Shown: positions 17,989 to 26,467 of the stretch, piece after piece | Numbering within the stretch: the stretch's first letter is position 1 | How the letters are laid out: each line of letters begins with the position of its first letter | Assembly (NCBI GenBank): GCA_963719975.1 | Contig: CAVRED010000001.1 | Coordinates: 468,190-532,189, forward strand | Reading direction: 5' to 3' | Source: Poindextera sp963719975 | GTDB lineage: Bacteria; Pseudomonadota; Alphaproteobacteria; Caulobacterales; Caulobacteraceae | Length of the DNA: 64,000 nt | Made by a program: the position numbers and the translations under genes | The notes under the pieces: model-generated | What the model was told of the DNA's origin: nothing | Databases searched by the model: none | The model's input: only the letters and a program-made list of their open reading frames with translations

Positions 17989-18951
17989 CTAGCGCGGGGT
18001 GATGGCCGTTGACGGCACCCAGCCGCGATTGCCGTTCTCGTCGTCCACCTGCCACCAGACGCCGTTCTTGTCGCCGGTGGGGAAGACCTCGTCGCCCGGG
18101 ACCAGATCGCGCACGCGGTGCGCATCGTTCGTCGGATCGGACCGCATGACGATGTCGCGGGTGACGTTGTAGGCCTGCTGCGGGCTGTTGGCCGCCGAGG
18201 CGGCGGCTTGGGCCCCGCCCTGGCCCTGCATGTAGTGGACAAGGTCGGTGAAGGCGTTGAAGTAGGCCGCGGCCACCACCTGGCCGATGTCGGTGTTGGA
18301 GTAGCCGCCGCCGGCCGCCGCGATGAAGCCGGCCCAGCCGCCGACGCCGCCGCCGATCCCGAACGAGACGTCGGTCTTCTTGGCCGCGCCTTCTGCGACG
18401 TAGAGCTGCTCGGTCGTGCGCGCGTTCTCGAGCGTGATCAGCGTGTGCGCCTCTTCGCTCTTGGTCGAGATCGAGCCGGCGATGGCCCCGAACGCGCCGG
18501 GCAGGACGTGGCCGAGCGCCGCGCCGATGTTGTTGCCGCCGGAATTTTCGTTCGAGTTGGCGATGTCGGGAATGATGAAGTAGTCGGCGGTGGCGATCTG
18601 GCCCCTGCCGACGTTCGAGTTGCGTTGCAGCTCGCCCGACTGCGCCAGGCTTTCCTCCTGGTTGCGCATGGCCAGGCCCGCGTTCCGGTCGACGATTCTC
18701 AGGCAGCCTGAGCGCGACGCGAAGAGCTTGATCAGGGATTCCGGATTGGACAGCCCAAGGGGGCTCCACCAGTCACGGTCGGGCTCCTCGATGGCGGCTG
18801 TCCCGATCGGGGCGGCGCACTGGGGCAGTTGCGGCGTCGTCTGGTCCTTCGGCTGGCCGCGGTCCATGCCGTATTGCGCGGCGGCCGGGCCGGCGGCGGC
18901 GAGACTCGCAACGACGGCGAACGCCGCCGCGGCCAAGGCTAGGTATCTCAT
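17989..18951 (-). CDS. Secreted CsgG/HfaB-like protein with C-terminal SH3 domain
   Basis: Start ATG 18951 is preferred because GGGGGAGC precedes it and a Sec signal (MRYLALAAAAFAVVASLAAA) follows; the frame is open 21 codons further upstream. About 320 residues. The centre (NPESLIKLFASRSGCLRIVD, then IATADYFIIPDIAN and ITLENARTTEQLYVAEGAA) matches the CsgG/HfaB nucleotide-free Rossmann-like pattern. A Gly-rich hydrophobic stretch (GIGGGVGGWAGFIAAAGGG) lies after it. The last 70 residues (AYNVTRDIVMRSDPTND, WWQVDDENGNRGWVPST) are a bacterial SH3 domain, often peptidoglycan-binding. There is no lipobox cysteine, unlike true CsgG. Probably an envelope-associated protein. Confidence 0.6.
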   Translation of the reverse strand: MRYLALAAAAFAVVASLAAAGPAAAQYGMDRGQPKDQTTPQLPQCAAPIGTAAIEEPDRDWWSPLGLSNPESLIKLFASRSGCLRIVDRNAGLAMRNQEESLAQSGELQRNSNVGRGQIATADYFIIPDIANSNENSGGNNIGAALGHVLPGAFGAIAGSISTKSEEAHTLITLENARTTEQLYVAEGAAKKTDVSFGIGGGVGGWAGFIAAAGGGYSNTDIGQVVAAAYFNAFTDLVHYMQGQGGAQAAASAANSPQQAYNVTRDIVMRSDPTNDAHRVRDLVPGDEVFPTGDKNGVWWQVDDENGNRGWVPSTAITPR

Positions 18952-19021
18952 GGTCGCTCCCCCGGGGGTTGGATGGCTTTGGTCGAGCTTATCCGTGACC
19001 CCGGGGGCGATCAATCAACGG

Positions 19022-20158
19022 CTAGTAACCATTCAGCCTGGCGTAGCGGTCGCGGTGGTACGACTGGCCGCCGTAGGAGGCTTCGGCCGCGCGGGCGCGC
19101 TTGAGGTAAAGACCCGCGTCGTGGGCGTCGGTCATGCCGATGCCGCCATGCATCTGCACCATCTCGTTCGACACCAGGTGCAGGGTGTCGCCCATCTTCG
19201 CCTTGGCCAGCGAGACGAGTTCAGCGGTGTCCGGCGCGTTGTTGTCGATGGCGCTGAGCGCGGCCTCGACGCAGGAGCGGGCCAGTTCGAGGTCGGTGAA
19301 CATCTTCGCCGCCCGGTGCTGCAGCGCCTGGAATGCGCCGATCACCTGGCCGAACTGGACGCGGGTCTTCAGGTAGTCGAGCGTGACATCGAACGCCTGT
19401 GACGCCGCGCCGAGCATCTCGGCGGCAAGGCCCGCGCGCGCGCGGTCGAGCACCTTCTCCAGAAGATCCCAGCCCTTGTCGACATCGCCCAGCACCGCGT
19501 CCGCGCCGACCTCGACGTTTTCGAACGTCGCGTTCGCCGCGCCGCGGCTGTCGGCCAGCTTCAGCGCCTTGCGGGTCAGGCCCTTGGCGTCGGTCGGCAC
19601 GAGGAAGAGGGTGATCCCCTCCTTGTCGCCCGGCTTGCCCGACGTGCGCGCGGAGACGATGTAGAGGCCAGCGGCCATGCCCTCGAGCACGAAGGTCTTC
19701 GAGCCGCTCAGGCTGTAGCCAGCGCCGCTCTTCTTCGCCGCCAGCGCGACCTTCTCGGGCGCGTGGTGCGGGCCCTCGTCAATCGCCAGCGTGGCGACGA
19801 GTTCGCCCGACGCGATCTTCGGCAGATAGGCGCGCTTCTGGGCGTCGGCGCCGCCAAGGATGATGGCGCTGGCCGCGGCGAGCGCCGACGACAAGAGCGG
19901 CGAGGCCGTGAGCGTGCGGCCGGTCTCTTCGAGGATGAGGCCCAGGCTCAGATAGCCGAAGTCGGAGCCGCCGTACTCTTCGGGGATGATGACCCCGGTC
20001 CAGCCCATCTCCGCCATCTCGGCGAAGGCGGCGGGGTCGTAGCCCAGCGGCAGGCCCGCATCGCGCATCTTGCGGAACGCGGACACCGGAGACTTCTCCT
20101 GCGTCCATGTGCGCGCTGCGTCACGCAGCATGCTTTGTTCTTCAGTTAAAACGGCCAT
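19022..20158 (-). CDS. Acyl-CoA dehydrogenase, short subunit type
   Basis: 378 residues, last gene of a four-gene acyl-CoA dehydrogenase run (13 bases after the next). It has the ACAD fold, with GVIIPEEYGGSDFGYLSLGL, FGQVIGAFQALQHRAAKM and VQMHGGIGMTDAHDAGLYLKR. I see neither a Glu in the Y-E-G position (the C-terminus reads EASYGGQSYHRD) nor a Glu in the helix-G position (LDRARAGLAAEML has Arg-Ala there). This resembles the non-catalytic partner subunit of heteromeric ACADs known from actinobacterial steroid catabolism, so it may pair with a neighbouring 407-residue subunit. That pairing is inference. Confidence 0.88.
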   Translation of the reverse strand: MAVLTEEQSMLRDAARTWTQEKSPVSAFRKMRDAGLPLGYDPAAFAEMAEMGWTGVIIPEEYGGSDFGYLSLGLILEETGRTLTASPLLSSALAAASAIILGGADAQKRAYLPKIASGELVATLAIDEGPHHAPEKVALAAKKSGAGYSLSGSKTFVLEGMAAGLYIVSARTSGKPGDKEGITLFLVPTDAKGLTRKALKLADSRGAANATFENVEVGADAVLGDVDKGWDLLEKVLDRARAGLAAEMLGAASQAFDVTLDYLKTRVQFGQVIGAFQALQHRAAKMFTDLELARSCVEAALSAIDNNAPDTAELVSLAKAKMGDTLHLVSNEMVQMHGGIGMTDAHDAGLYLKRARAAEASYGGQSYHRDRYARLNGY

Positions 20159-20170
20159 TTCAATTCGTCC

Positions 20171-21394
20171 CTAGTTTGAAGTGCTGTTGATCGGGTCCGG
20201 GAGCCCCAGGATCCGCTTGGAGATGATGTTGTTCTGGATCTCGGCCGAGCCGCCGAAGATGGTCGTGGCTTTCCCGCCCAACCATCCGCGCACGGCGGAG
20301 AGTTCGTCGGAGGTGAAGCCTTCGCCTTCCCAGCCCAGGCCGCCGGTCCCCATGATCTCGATGGTGAGCTCGGCCTGATCCTGGCCGACCTTGGTGCCGG
20401 CGTTCTTCATGATCGACGTCGCGGTGCTGGGCCCCTGGTTCGAGCGGGCCTCGCTCATCATGCGAAGCGCGGTCAGCTGGAAGGCGCGGCGGTCCATGTC
20501 GTGGACCGAGATGCGGCTCCTGAGGTCCTGGTCCGCGATCCGGCCCTTTTCATCGAGGCCGACGTACTTCTTGGCGAGATCGGGCACCGAGCCGCCGACC
20601 CCGAACATGCCGCCGCCTCCACCGCCGCCGCCGCCGGAAAGACCGCTACGCTCGTGCTGCAGGAGACGCTTGGCGATCGTCCAGCCGCCATTCAGCGGCC
20701 CGACCAGATTCTCTTTGGGAACCTTCACGTCGGTGAAGAAGGTCTCGCAGAAGGGCGAGGCGCCGGCGATCAGCTTGATCGGCCGCACCTCGACGCCCGG
20801 GGCCTTCATGTCGATGAGCAGGAAGCTGATGCCCTCGTGCTTCTTGGCGGTGTCGGTCCGCACGAGGCAGAAGCACATGTCGGCCCACTGCGCGCCCGAG
20901 GTCCAGATCTTCGAGCCGTTGACCAGCCAGTGGTCGCCCTTGTCCTCGCAACGGGTCTGCAGCGAGGCGAGGTCGGAGCCGGCCCCGGGCTCTGAGAAGC
21001 CCTGGCACCAGTTGATCTCGCCGTGCACGATCGGCGGGATGTGCGCCTTCTTCTGCGCCTCGTTGCCGTACTCGAGCAGGGTCGGGCCGAACATCATCAC
21101 GCCCATGCCGCCGATCGGGTTCCAGGCCCCGATGCGGTTCATCTCCTGCTGGACGATGCGCGCCTGCGCCGGCTCGAGGCCGCCGCCGCCGTAGGCCGTG
21201 GGCCAGGTCGGAACGCCCCAGCCCTTCTCGCCCATGCGCTTCTTCCACAGGCCGAGGTCGCCGCTGGAGTCGCTGGCGCCTTCCAGGAACATCATGCCGC
21301 CCCGGCCCTTCAGCGACGGCGGGAAGTTCGCTTCCAGCCAGCCGCGGGCTTCGTTGCGGAAGGCGTCCAGATCGGCGCCGCCAAAGTCAGCCAT
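20171..21394 (-). CDS. Acyl-CoA dehydrogenase with poly-glycine insert
   Basis: 407 residues. Motifs are WCQGFSEPGAGSDLASLQTR (substrate/FAD loop), WTSGAQWADMCFCLVRTD and IFGGSAEIQNNIISKRILGLP. The Glu of LLQHERSG (about 248) fits the helix-G catalytic base used by isovaleryl-CoA-type enzymes. Directly after it lies a run of nine glycines (254-262), followed by MFGVGGS, a low-complexity loop encoded by GCC/ACC triplet repeats on the plus strand at about 20611-20640. It starts at ATG 21394 and is closely related to the next two genes upstream. Likely acts on branched or cyclic acyl-CoA. Confidence 0.9.
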   Translation of the reverse strand: MADFGGADLDAFRNEARGWLEANFPPSLKGRGGMMFLEGASDSSGDLGLWKKRMGEKGWGVPTWPTAYGGGGLEPAQARIVQQEMNRIGAWNPIGGMGVMMFGPTLLEYGNEAQKKAHIPPIVHGEINWCQGFSEPGAGSDLASLQTRCEDKGDHWLVNGSKIWTSGAQWADMCFCLVRTDTAKKHEGISFLLIDMKAPGVEVRPIKLIAGASPFCETFFTDVKVPKENLVGPLNGGWTIAKRLLQHERSGLSGGGGGGGGGMFGVGGSVPDLAKKYVGLDEKGRIADQDLRSRISVHDMDRRAFQLTALRMMSEARSNQGPSTATSIMKNAGTKVGQDQAELTIEIMGTGGLGWEGEGFTSDELSAVRGWLGGKATTIFGGSAEIQNNIISKRILGLPDPINSTSN

Positions 21395-21422
21395 TTGTCT
21401 TCACGCTCCTTGACGATGTTCC

Positions 21423-22634
21423 TTAGGCGGCCTGGGTCGGGTCAGGCAACCCGAGGATCCGCTTGGAAATGATGTTGTTCTGAATCTCCTGCGAGCCGCC
21501 GAAGATCGTGGTGGCCTTGCCGGAGAGCCAGCTGCGCACGGCCGTGAGCTCGTCGGCCTCGAAGCCGTCGCCCTCCCAACCAAGGCCCTGGTGGCCCATG
21601 ATCTCGAGCAGCAGCTCCGAGCGCTCCTGGCCGATCTGGGTGCCGGAGTTCTTCATGATCGAGGTGGTGGCGCTGGGGTTGAGGTTGCCCCTGGCTTCGG
21701 CGACCGCCCGCTGCATGGTCAGCGCGTGGGCCTTGGCGCGCATCATGTGACCGGCGACGCGGGCGCGCAGGTCCGAGTCAGCGATGCGGCCCTTTTCATC
21801 GACGCCAATGTACTTGCGCGCGAGGTCGGGCACGCTCGCCAAGCCTCCCATCATCCGCCCGCCGCCCTGGCCAGAACGCTCGTGCTGCAACAGCCGCTTG
21901 CCCACCGTCCAGCCGCCGTTCAGCGGCCCGACCATGTCGTTCTTCTCGACGCGGGCGTTGGTGAAGAAGGTCTCGCAGAACGGTGACGACCCGGCGATCA
22001 GCCGGATCGGGCGGGTCTCGACGCCCGGCTGGTGCATGTCGATGAGCACGAAGCTGATGCCCTCGTGCTTCTTGGTCTGATCGGTCCGCACCAGGCAGAA
22101 GCACCAGTCGGCGTATTGCGCGCCAGAGGTCCAGATCTTCTGCCCGTTGACCACCCAATGGTCGCCGGCGTCCTCGCATTTGGTCTGCAGGCCCGCCAGG
22201 TCCGATCCCGCGCCGGGCTCGGAGTAGCCCTGGCACCAGCGCACCTCGCCTTTGACGATCTTCGGGATGTGGCGCTGCTTCTGCTCCTCGGTGCCATACT
22301 CGAGCAGCGTCGGACCGAACATGCTGGTGCCCATGCCCATCATCGGGTTCGCCGCCCCGATGCGGTCCATCTCCTGCTGCAGCACCCGCGCTTCGCTCTG
22401 ACTGAGGCCGCCGCCGCCGTATTGCTTCGGCCAGGTGGGCGCGCCCCAGCCCTTGTCGGCCATGCGCGCCTTCCACAGCTTCTGGTCCTCGTTCGGGTTG
22501 AGCATGGCGGTCATCGCCGCCTCTTCCGACCCGGGCTCCGCGCCGCGCCTGAGCGATTTCGGATAGTTCTCTTCCAGCCACGCCCGCGCCTCGGCGCGGA
22601 AAGCGTCCAATTCGCCGCCGCCGAAATCAGCCAT
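21423..22634 (-). CDS. Acyl-CoA dehydrogenase
   Basis: 403 residues, a clear paralogue of the genes on either side: it shares MADFGG at the start, WCQGYSEPGAGSDLAGLQT in the centre and FGGSQEIQNNIISKRILGLP at the end. The helix-G Glu is in LLQHERSG. The loop after it is shorter (GQGGGRMMGGLAS) than the poly-Gly loop of its downstream neighbour. ATG 22634 is preceded by GGAGA. The three copies probably arose by tandem duplication and may have different acyl preferences or form mixed tetramers. Confidence 0.9.
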   Translation of the reverse strand: MADFGGGELDAFRAEARAWLEENYPKSLRRGAEPGSEEAAMTAMLNPNEDQKLWKARMADKGWGAPTWPKQYGGGGLSQSEARVLQQEMDRIGAANPMMGMGTSMFGPTLLEYGTEEQKQRHIPKIVKGEVRWCQGYSEPGAGSDLAGLQTKCEDAGDHWVVNGQKIWTSGAQYADWCFCLVRTDQTKKHEGISFVLIDMHQPGVETRPIRLIAGSSPFCETFFTNARVEKNDMVGPLNGGWTVGKRLLQHERSGQGGGRMMGGLASVPDLARKYIGVDEKGRIADSDLRARVAGHMMRAKAHALTMQRAVAEARGNLNPSATTSIMKNSGTQIGQERSELLLEIMGHQGLGWEGDGFEADELTAVRSWLSGKATTIFGGSQEIQNNIISKRILGLPDPTQAA

Positions 22635-22693
22635 CGATCAATCTCCGTTCGAAATACGCCTGGACGACCAATGCCGCCGTCCTTTCAAGACCT

Positions 22694-23917
22694 CTACTTC
22701 GGGTCGGGCAAGCCCAGCACCCGTTTGGACACGACATTGATGTTCACTTCGGACGTGCCGCCCTCGATCGAATTGCCTTTCGAGCGCAGCCAGCCCCGCG
22801 CGGCCATGATCTCGCCGGGTGCGAAGCCTTCGCCCTCCCAGCCAAGGCCTTGCGCGCCCATCGCTTCGACCATCAGCTCCGACCGTTCCTGGGCGAACGC
22901 GGCCGCCGCATATTTGATGATCGAGGTCGCCGCGCTGGGGCCGTTCGAGGTTCGGCTCTCCGCCGCGATGCGGGCCGTGGTCAGCGCGAAGGCCTGGAAG
23001 TCCATCTTGTTCCTGGTGATCCGCCCTCTGAGGTCCGCGTCCGCCAGAGCGCCGGTCTCGTCGAGCCCGACATAGCGTTTGGCGATCTGGCCAAGATCGC
23101 CGGCCGCGCCCCCGGCGCCGCCACCGCCGCCGAACCCGCCGGAGATGTTCTGCCGCTCGTATTGCAGGAGGCGCTTGGCGATGGTCCAGCCGCCGTTCAG
23201 CTGGCCGACCATGTTCGCCTTGGGGATCTTCACGTCGGTGAAGAAGGTCTCGCAGAACGGGCTCTCGCCCGAGATCAGCTTGATCGGCCGCGTCTCGACG
23301 CCCGGGGTCTTCATGTCGATCAGCACGAAGGAGATGCCCTCGTGCTTCTTCGTAAAGTCGGTGCGGACCAGGCAGAAGCACCAGTCGGCCCTGTTGGCGT
23401 AGGAGGTCCAGATCTTCTGGCCATTGATCAGCCAGTGGTCGCCCTTGTCCTCGCAGCGGGTCTGCAGGCCGGCGAGGTCGCTGCCCGCGCCCGGCTCGGA
23501 ATAGCCTTGGCACCAGCGGATCTCGCCGCGGACGATCCTGGGCAGATGTTCCTTCTTCTGCTCCTCGTTGGCGAACTCGAGCAGAACAGGGCCCAGCATC
23601 CAAAGCCCAAACGAGGTGAGCGGGCTGCGATAGCCGCCGCGCCCGATCTCACGTTCGACCACCCGGGCCTCCGCCGCCGAGAGGCCGCCGCCGCCATAGG
23701 CCGTGGGCCAGGTCGGCGCGGTCCAGCCCTTCTCGGCCACGCGCCGCATCCACACGATCTGCGGGTCGTCGCTGCCGGCGAAGGGACGACCGCCCCAGAT
23801 CGCTTCCGGGTCGGTCTTGGCGTTGGGTTCGCGCAGCTCGGCCGGATAGTTCGCCTTCAGCCAGCCGTCGACTTCGGCGCGGAACGCCTCCAGTTGGTCG
23901 GCTCCAAAATCAGCCAT
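22694..23917 (-). CDS. Acyl-CoA dehydrogenase, first gene of the ACAD run
   Basis: 407 residues from ATG 23917; the open frame extends 37 codons further but the paralogues all begin MADFG, which fixes this start. It contains WCQGYSEPGAGSDLAGLQT, SYANRADWCFCLVRTD and a Gly-rich loop (ISGGFGGGGGAGGAAGD) after LLQYERQ. It ends with GGTSEVNINVVSKRVLGLPD, where the usual EIQNNII is EVNINVV. It is transcribed divergently from the molybdopterin-fold gene at 24091, so the 170-base gap between them should hold promoters for both. Confidence 0.9.
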   Translation of the reverse strand: MADFGADQLEAFRAEVDGWLKANYPAELREPNAKTDPEAIWGGRPFAGSDDPQIVWMRRVAEKGWTAPTWPTAYGGGGLSAAEARVVEREIGRGGYRSPLTSFGLWMLGPVLLEFANEEQKKEHLPRIVRGEIRWCQGYSEPGAGSDLAGLQTRCEDKGDHWLINGQKIWTSYANRADWCFCLVRTDFTKKHEGISFVLIDMKTPGVETRPIKLISGESPFCETFFTDVKIPKANMVGQLNGGWTIAKRLLQYERQNISGGFGGGGGAGGAAGDLGQIAKRYVGLDETGALADADLRGRITRNKMDFQAFALTTARIAAESRTSNGPSAATSIIKYAAAAFAQERSELMVEAMGAQGLGWEGEGFAPGEIMAARGWLRSKGNSIEGGTSEVNINVVSKRVLGLPDPK

Positions 23918-24090
23918 GTGCGCTCCTCGCGCGGTGTCCTGCTCTTTTCGCGGTTCCTCTAACTTACTCTGGCTGGGGGAGCCAGCAAGCCAGTTCGAAC
24001 AACTGTTTGACTGACGCCGCGTCCGCAAAACCGCTGGCGCCGGAGGGGTGGCGTGACATCCTCTGCGCCGAAGCGAGTCGGAGGATGGCC

Positions 24091-24603
24091 ATGCGCGGCT
24101 GGATGGTGATCGGCTTTGCGGCGGCCTCGCTGGCCATGGTCGGCGCGACCGGCTCCCAATCGGTGCTGGTCAAGGGCCCCTACGGCGCAACGGCCACGGT
24201 GACCGAGGCCGAGATGCAGGGGATGCAGCGCGCGACCGTCACCACGCCCTATGGCGCGAAGGCGACCTATTCCGGGCCCCTGATCGGAGAGCTGCTGGCC
24301 GAGGTCGGCGCGCCGACCGACAAACGCCTGCATGGCGCGCCGGTGAACCAGATCATCATCGTCACCGGCGAGGACGGCTTTACGACCGTGCTCTCGCTGG
24401 CCGAGACCGAGAAGAGCTTCCGCGATCAGCCGGTGATCCTCGCCGACACCGAGAACGGCAAACCGCTGAGCGACAAGGAGGGCCCGTTTCGCCTGGTCAT
24501 CGGCGGCGAGCTGAAGCCGGCGCGCTCGGTCTGGAACGTGATCGAAATCGAGCTTCGGCCAGTGAACACCGGCTCGCCCATGCCAGCGAAGCTGCCGGAC
24601 TGA
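24091..24603 (+). CDS. Periplasmic molybdopterin-fold (sulfite oxidase-like) domain protein
   Basis: 170 residues from ATG 24091, preferred because GGAGG lies 6 bases upstream; the frame opens earlier. A Sec signal (MRGWMVIGFAAASLAMVGAT) precedes a short oxidoreductase molybdopterin-binding (SUOX) fold: GVHY-like elements are reduced, but TYSGPLIGELLAEVGAP, DGFTTVLSLAET, PVILADTENGKPL and GPFRLVIGGE are characteristic. I see no conserved cofactor-ligating cysteine, so it may be a cofactor-free relative. Followed after 51 bases by a c-type cytochrome lipoprotein, suggesting a shared periplasmic redox role. Confidence 0.7.
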   Translation: MRGWMVIGFAAASLAMVGATGSQSVLVKGPYGATATVTEAEMQGMQRATVTTPYGAKATYSGPLIGELLAEVGAPTDKRLHGAPVNQIIIVTGEDGFTTVLSLAETEKSFRDQPVILADTENGKPLSDKEGPFRLVIGGELKPARSVWNVIEIELRPVNTGSPMPAKLPD

Positions 24604-24654
24604 CGACCTGCGCAGCCGGTGCTAGGCTACCGGTTTCCTTGGGGGAGGATACCA

Positions 24655-25167
24655 ATGCATTTCCATACGAGTCGACTTTGCGCCGCGCTGGCGGTCGCCG
24701 CGCTGGGGTCCGCTTGCGCGCCCTCGCACGACCAGCAGGTGGCGCACGGCCAATACCTGGTCAAGGTGATGGGCTGCGGTGATTGCCATACGCCGGGCGG
24801 GCTCTCGCCCAAACCCGACGTGACTCGGTTGCTGGGCGGGTCCGACTCCGACTTCATCATGCCCGGTCTCGGCGTGTTCGTTCCACCGAACCTCACCCCG
24901 GACAAGGCGACGGGCCTTGGAACCTGGACCACCGATCAGATCGTCACCGCCTTCACCACAGGGGTTACGCCCAGCGGCCGCACGCTCGCGCCGGCCATGC
25001 CATGGGCGGACTTCGCCAATCTCACAAAGGCGGACGCGACCGACATCGCGCTCTACCTGCAGAGCCTGCCCGCTGTTAGCCACGCCGTGCCAGGGCCCGG
25101 ACCGTCGCGGGACTGCATCGACAAGGCCGAGGAGTGCATCGTCGGGCGCGAGGCGCCGCCGCACTAG
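24655..25167 (+). CDS. c-type cytochrome lipoprotein (class I)
   Basis: 170 residues starting at ATG 24655 after a strong GGGGGAGGA. A lipoprotein signal ends with the lipobox LGSAC (Cys21). Haem is bound covalently at CGDCH (Cys41, Cys44, His45), and Met115 in APAMPWADF is the likely distal ligand, in the style of the cytochrome subunit of alcohol/aldehyde and gluconate dehydrogenases. Extra cysteines (DCIDKAEECIVG) lie at the C-terminus. Expected to carry electrons in the periplasm, perhaps for the preceding protein. Its end overlaps the convergent nucleotidyltransferase by 4 bases. Confidence 0.85.
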   Translation: MHFHTSRLCAALAVAALGSACAPSHDQQVAHGQYLVKVMGCGDCHTPGGLSPKPDVTRLLGGSDSDFIMPGLGVFVPPNLTPDKATGLGTWTTDQIVTAFTTGVTPSGRTLAPAMPWADFANLTKADATDIALYLQSLPAVSHAVPGPGPSRDCIDKAEECIVGREAPPH

Positions 25168-26228
25168 CCGCGCCGGCCGCGGCCGCCAGGCCGGGTCGGC
25201 CGCGGGGTCCATCCGCCCCGCGCCCCGGGCGGGCCAATCCGCCCGCTGCGATCGCCGCTCCAGGTGTGGGCGTCGGCCGGACCGTGCCGCTGGGCCGCGA
25301 TGCGCCGCTCCGCCAACGCTCGCGCCTCGGCGAGGCGCGCCGCCTCGCGCTGGGCGTGTTGCAGGAGTTCGCGCGTCGCCGCCGCCGCTTCCGAATCCGG
25401 CGGCCGATGGATCAAGGCCTCTATCGGCACGCGTTCGTTGCGCTCCAGCCAGCCGCGCTCGACCAGCGCCGCGAACCGCGGCTCAAGGCGGTGCTTGGCG
25501 AAGGTCACAGCCGCGGCCTTGGAGTTCACGCGACCGCTGTCCAGCGTGTGCAACGCCCGCGCCGTTGCAACCGCGGCGAAAGATTGGCCGAGGTGCGTGT
25601 TCAAGAGATCGCCCTCTGTGGCCAACTTCGCGAACACATCGATCAGCGTCCGCGCCTCGGCCCGCAGCATCTCCGCCGTCACCGGGTCGGTCAGGCCACG
25701 CGGGTTCGGGCCGGCCAGGACCACCCCATGTTCGCGCACGATCCAGCGGGGGATGTCGCGGTTGTCGTGCTCGCTGCGCACGAGATGGTCCTCGCCGTTG
25801 CCGATGAACCAGAACGGATAGACCTCCGGATGCAGCCCGCTCGCGCCCGGATCGGCCCAATCGTCCGCCCGCGGCTCGCCCGGTGGGTCGCGCGGCTCGG
25901 CCGACCGTCGGCGCCAGATCGCCTGGGGCGCGTAAGAGCCCTCCAGCCGCTCGCCCCACGGACCTCCTTCGCCGTGCAGCTCGCCGTGAAGCGTCTGCAG
26001 GCGCTGCAGCTGGTCTGGGCTTAGATCCTCGCGGGTGACGACGACGAAGTCGACGTCGCTATGCTCGTCGAAGTCGCCGACCGCGAACGAGCCGTGCAGG
26101 TAGGCTCCGACGAAGTTTTCGCCGAGCGCTTCGCGCGAGCCGGCGACCATACGCTCGAGAATGGCGTTCAGCTCGGGATAGGGGGTGGGCCGGCGCGAGG
26201 CGCCGTGAGAGTCTTTGGATTTCGGCAT
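25164..26228 (-). CDS. Nucleotidyltransferase with DUF4111-type C-terminal domain
   Basis: 354 residues from ATG 26228 (MPKSKDSHGAS); an upstream in-frame ATG at 26276 is possible but adds unlikely sequence. The N-terminal domain has the pol-beta/minimal nucleotidyltransferase signature GSFAVGDFDEHSDVDFVVV (about 44-62) with the metal-binding D-x-D. The helical C-terminal part resembles the DUF4111 region of aminoglycoside adenylyltransferases (AadA-like). The last 45 residues are Arg/Gly/Pro-rich and probably disordered. It may adenylylate a small molecule or protein; resistance activity cannot be concluded. Confidence 0.75.
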   Translation of the reverse strand: MPKSKDSHGASRRPTPYPELNAILERMVAGSREALGENFVGAYLHGSFAVGDFDEHSDVDFVVVTREDLSPDQLQRLQTLHGELHGEGGPWGERLEGSYAPQAIWRRRSAEPRDPPGEPRADDWADPGASGLHPEVYPFWFIGNGEDHLVRSEHDNRDIPRWIVREHGVVLAGPNPRGLTDPVTAEMLRAEARTLIDVFAKLATEGDLLNTHLGQSFAAVATARALHTLDSGRVNSKAAAVTFAKHRLEPRFAALVERGWLERNERVPIEALIHRPPDSEAAAATRELLQHAQREAARLAEARALAERRIAAQRHGPADAHTWSGDRSGRIGPPGARGGWTPRPTRPGGRGRRG

Positions 26229-26467
26229 GTCGTTGAAGTCCGTGCGATCGATTGAAAGCGGGCCGCGAAGGCGCAAGGCGCGCGGTCGCGGCGGCGTCAG
26301 CCTGGAGTGGCTGGGCTCAGGGCCTCAAACGATTGATTTCACACATCGGTCTTCTTCCGGCCGCAGCGCGCGACAGAGGGCCGGGGTTCTAGCACAGACC
26401 GGCGACGACGCAATCGCGGTCGCGCAAGCTCGCGCAGCGCGCATGATCGCGCTAGCAAGACGCCGCC

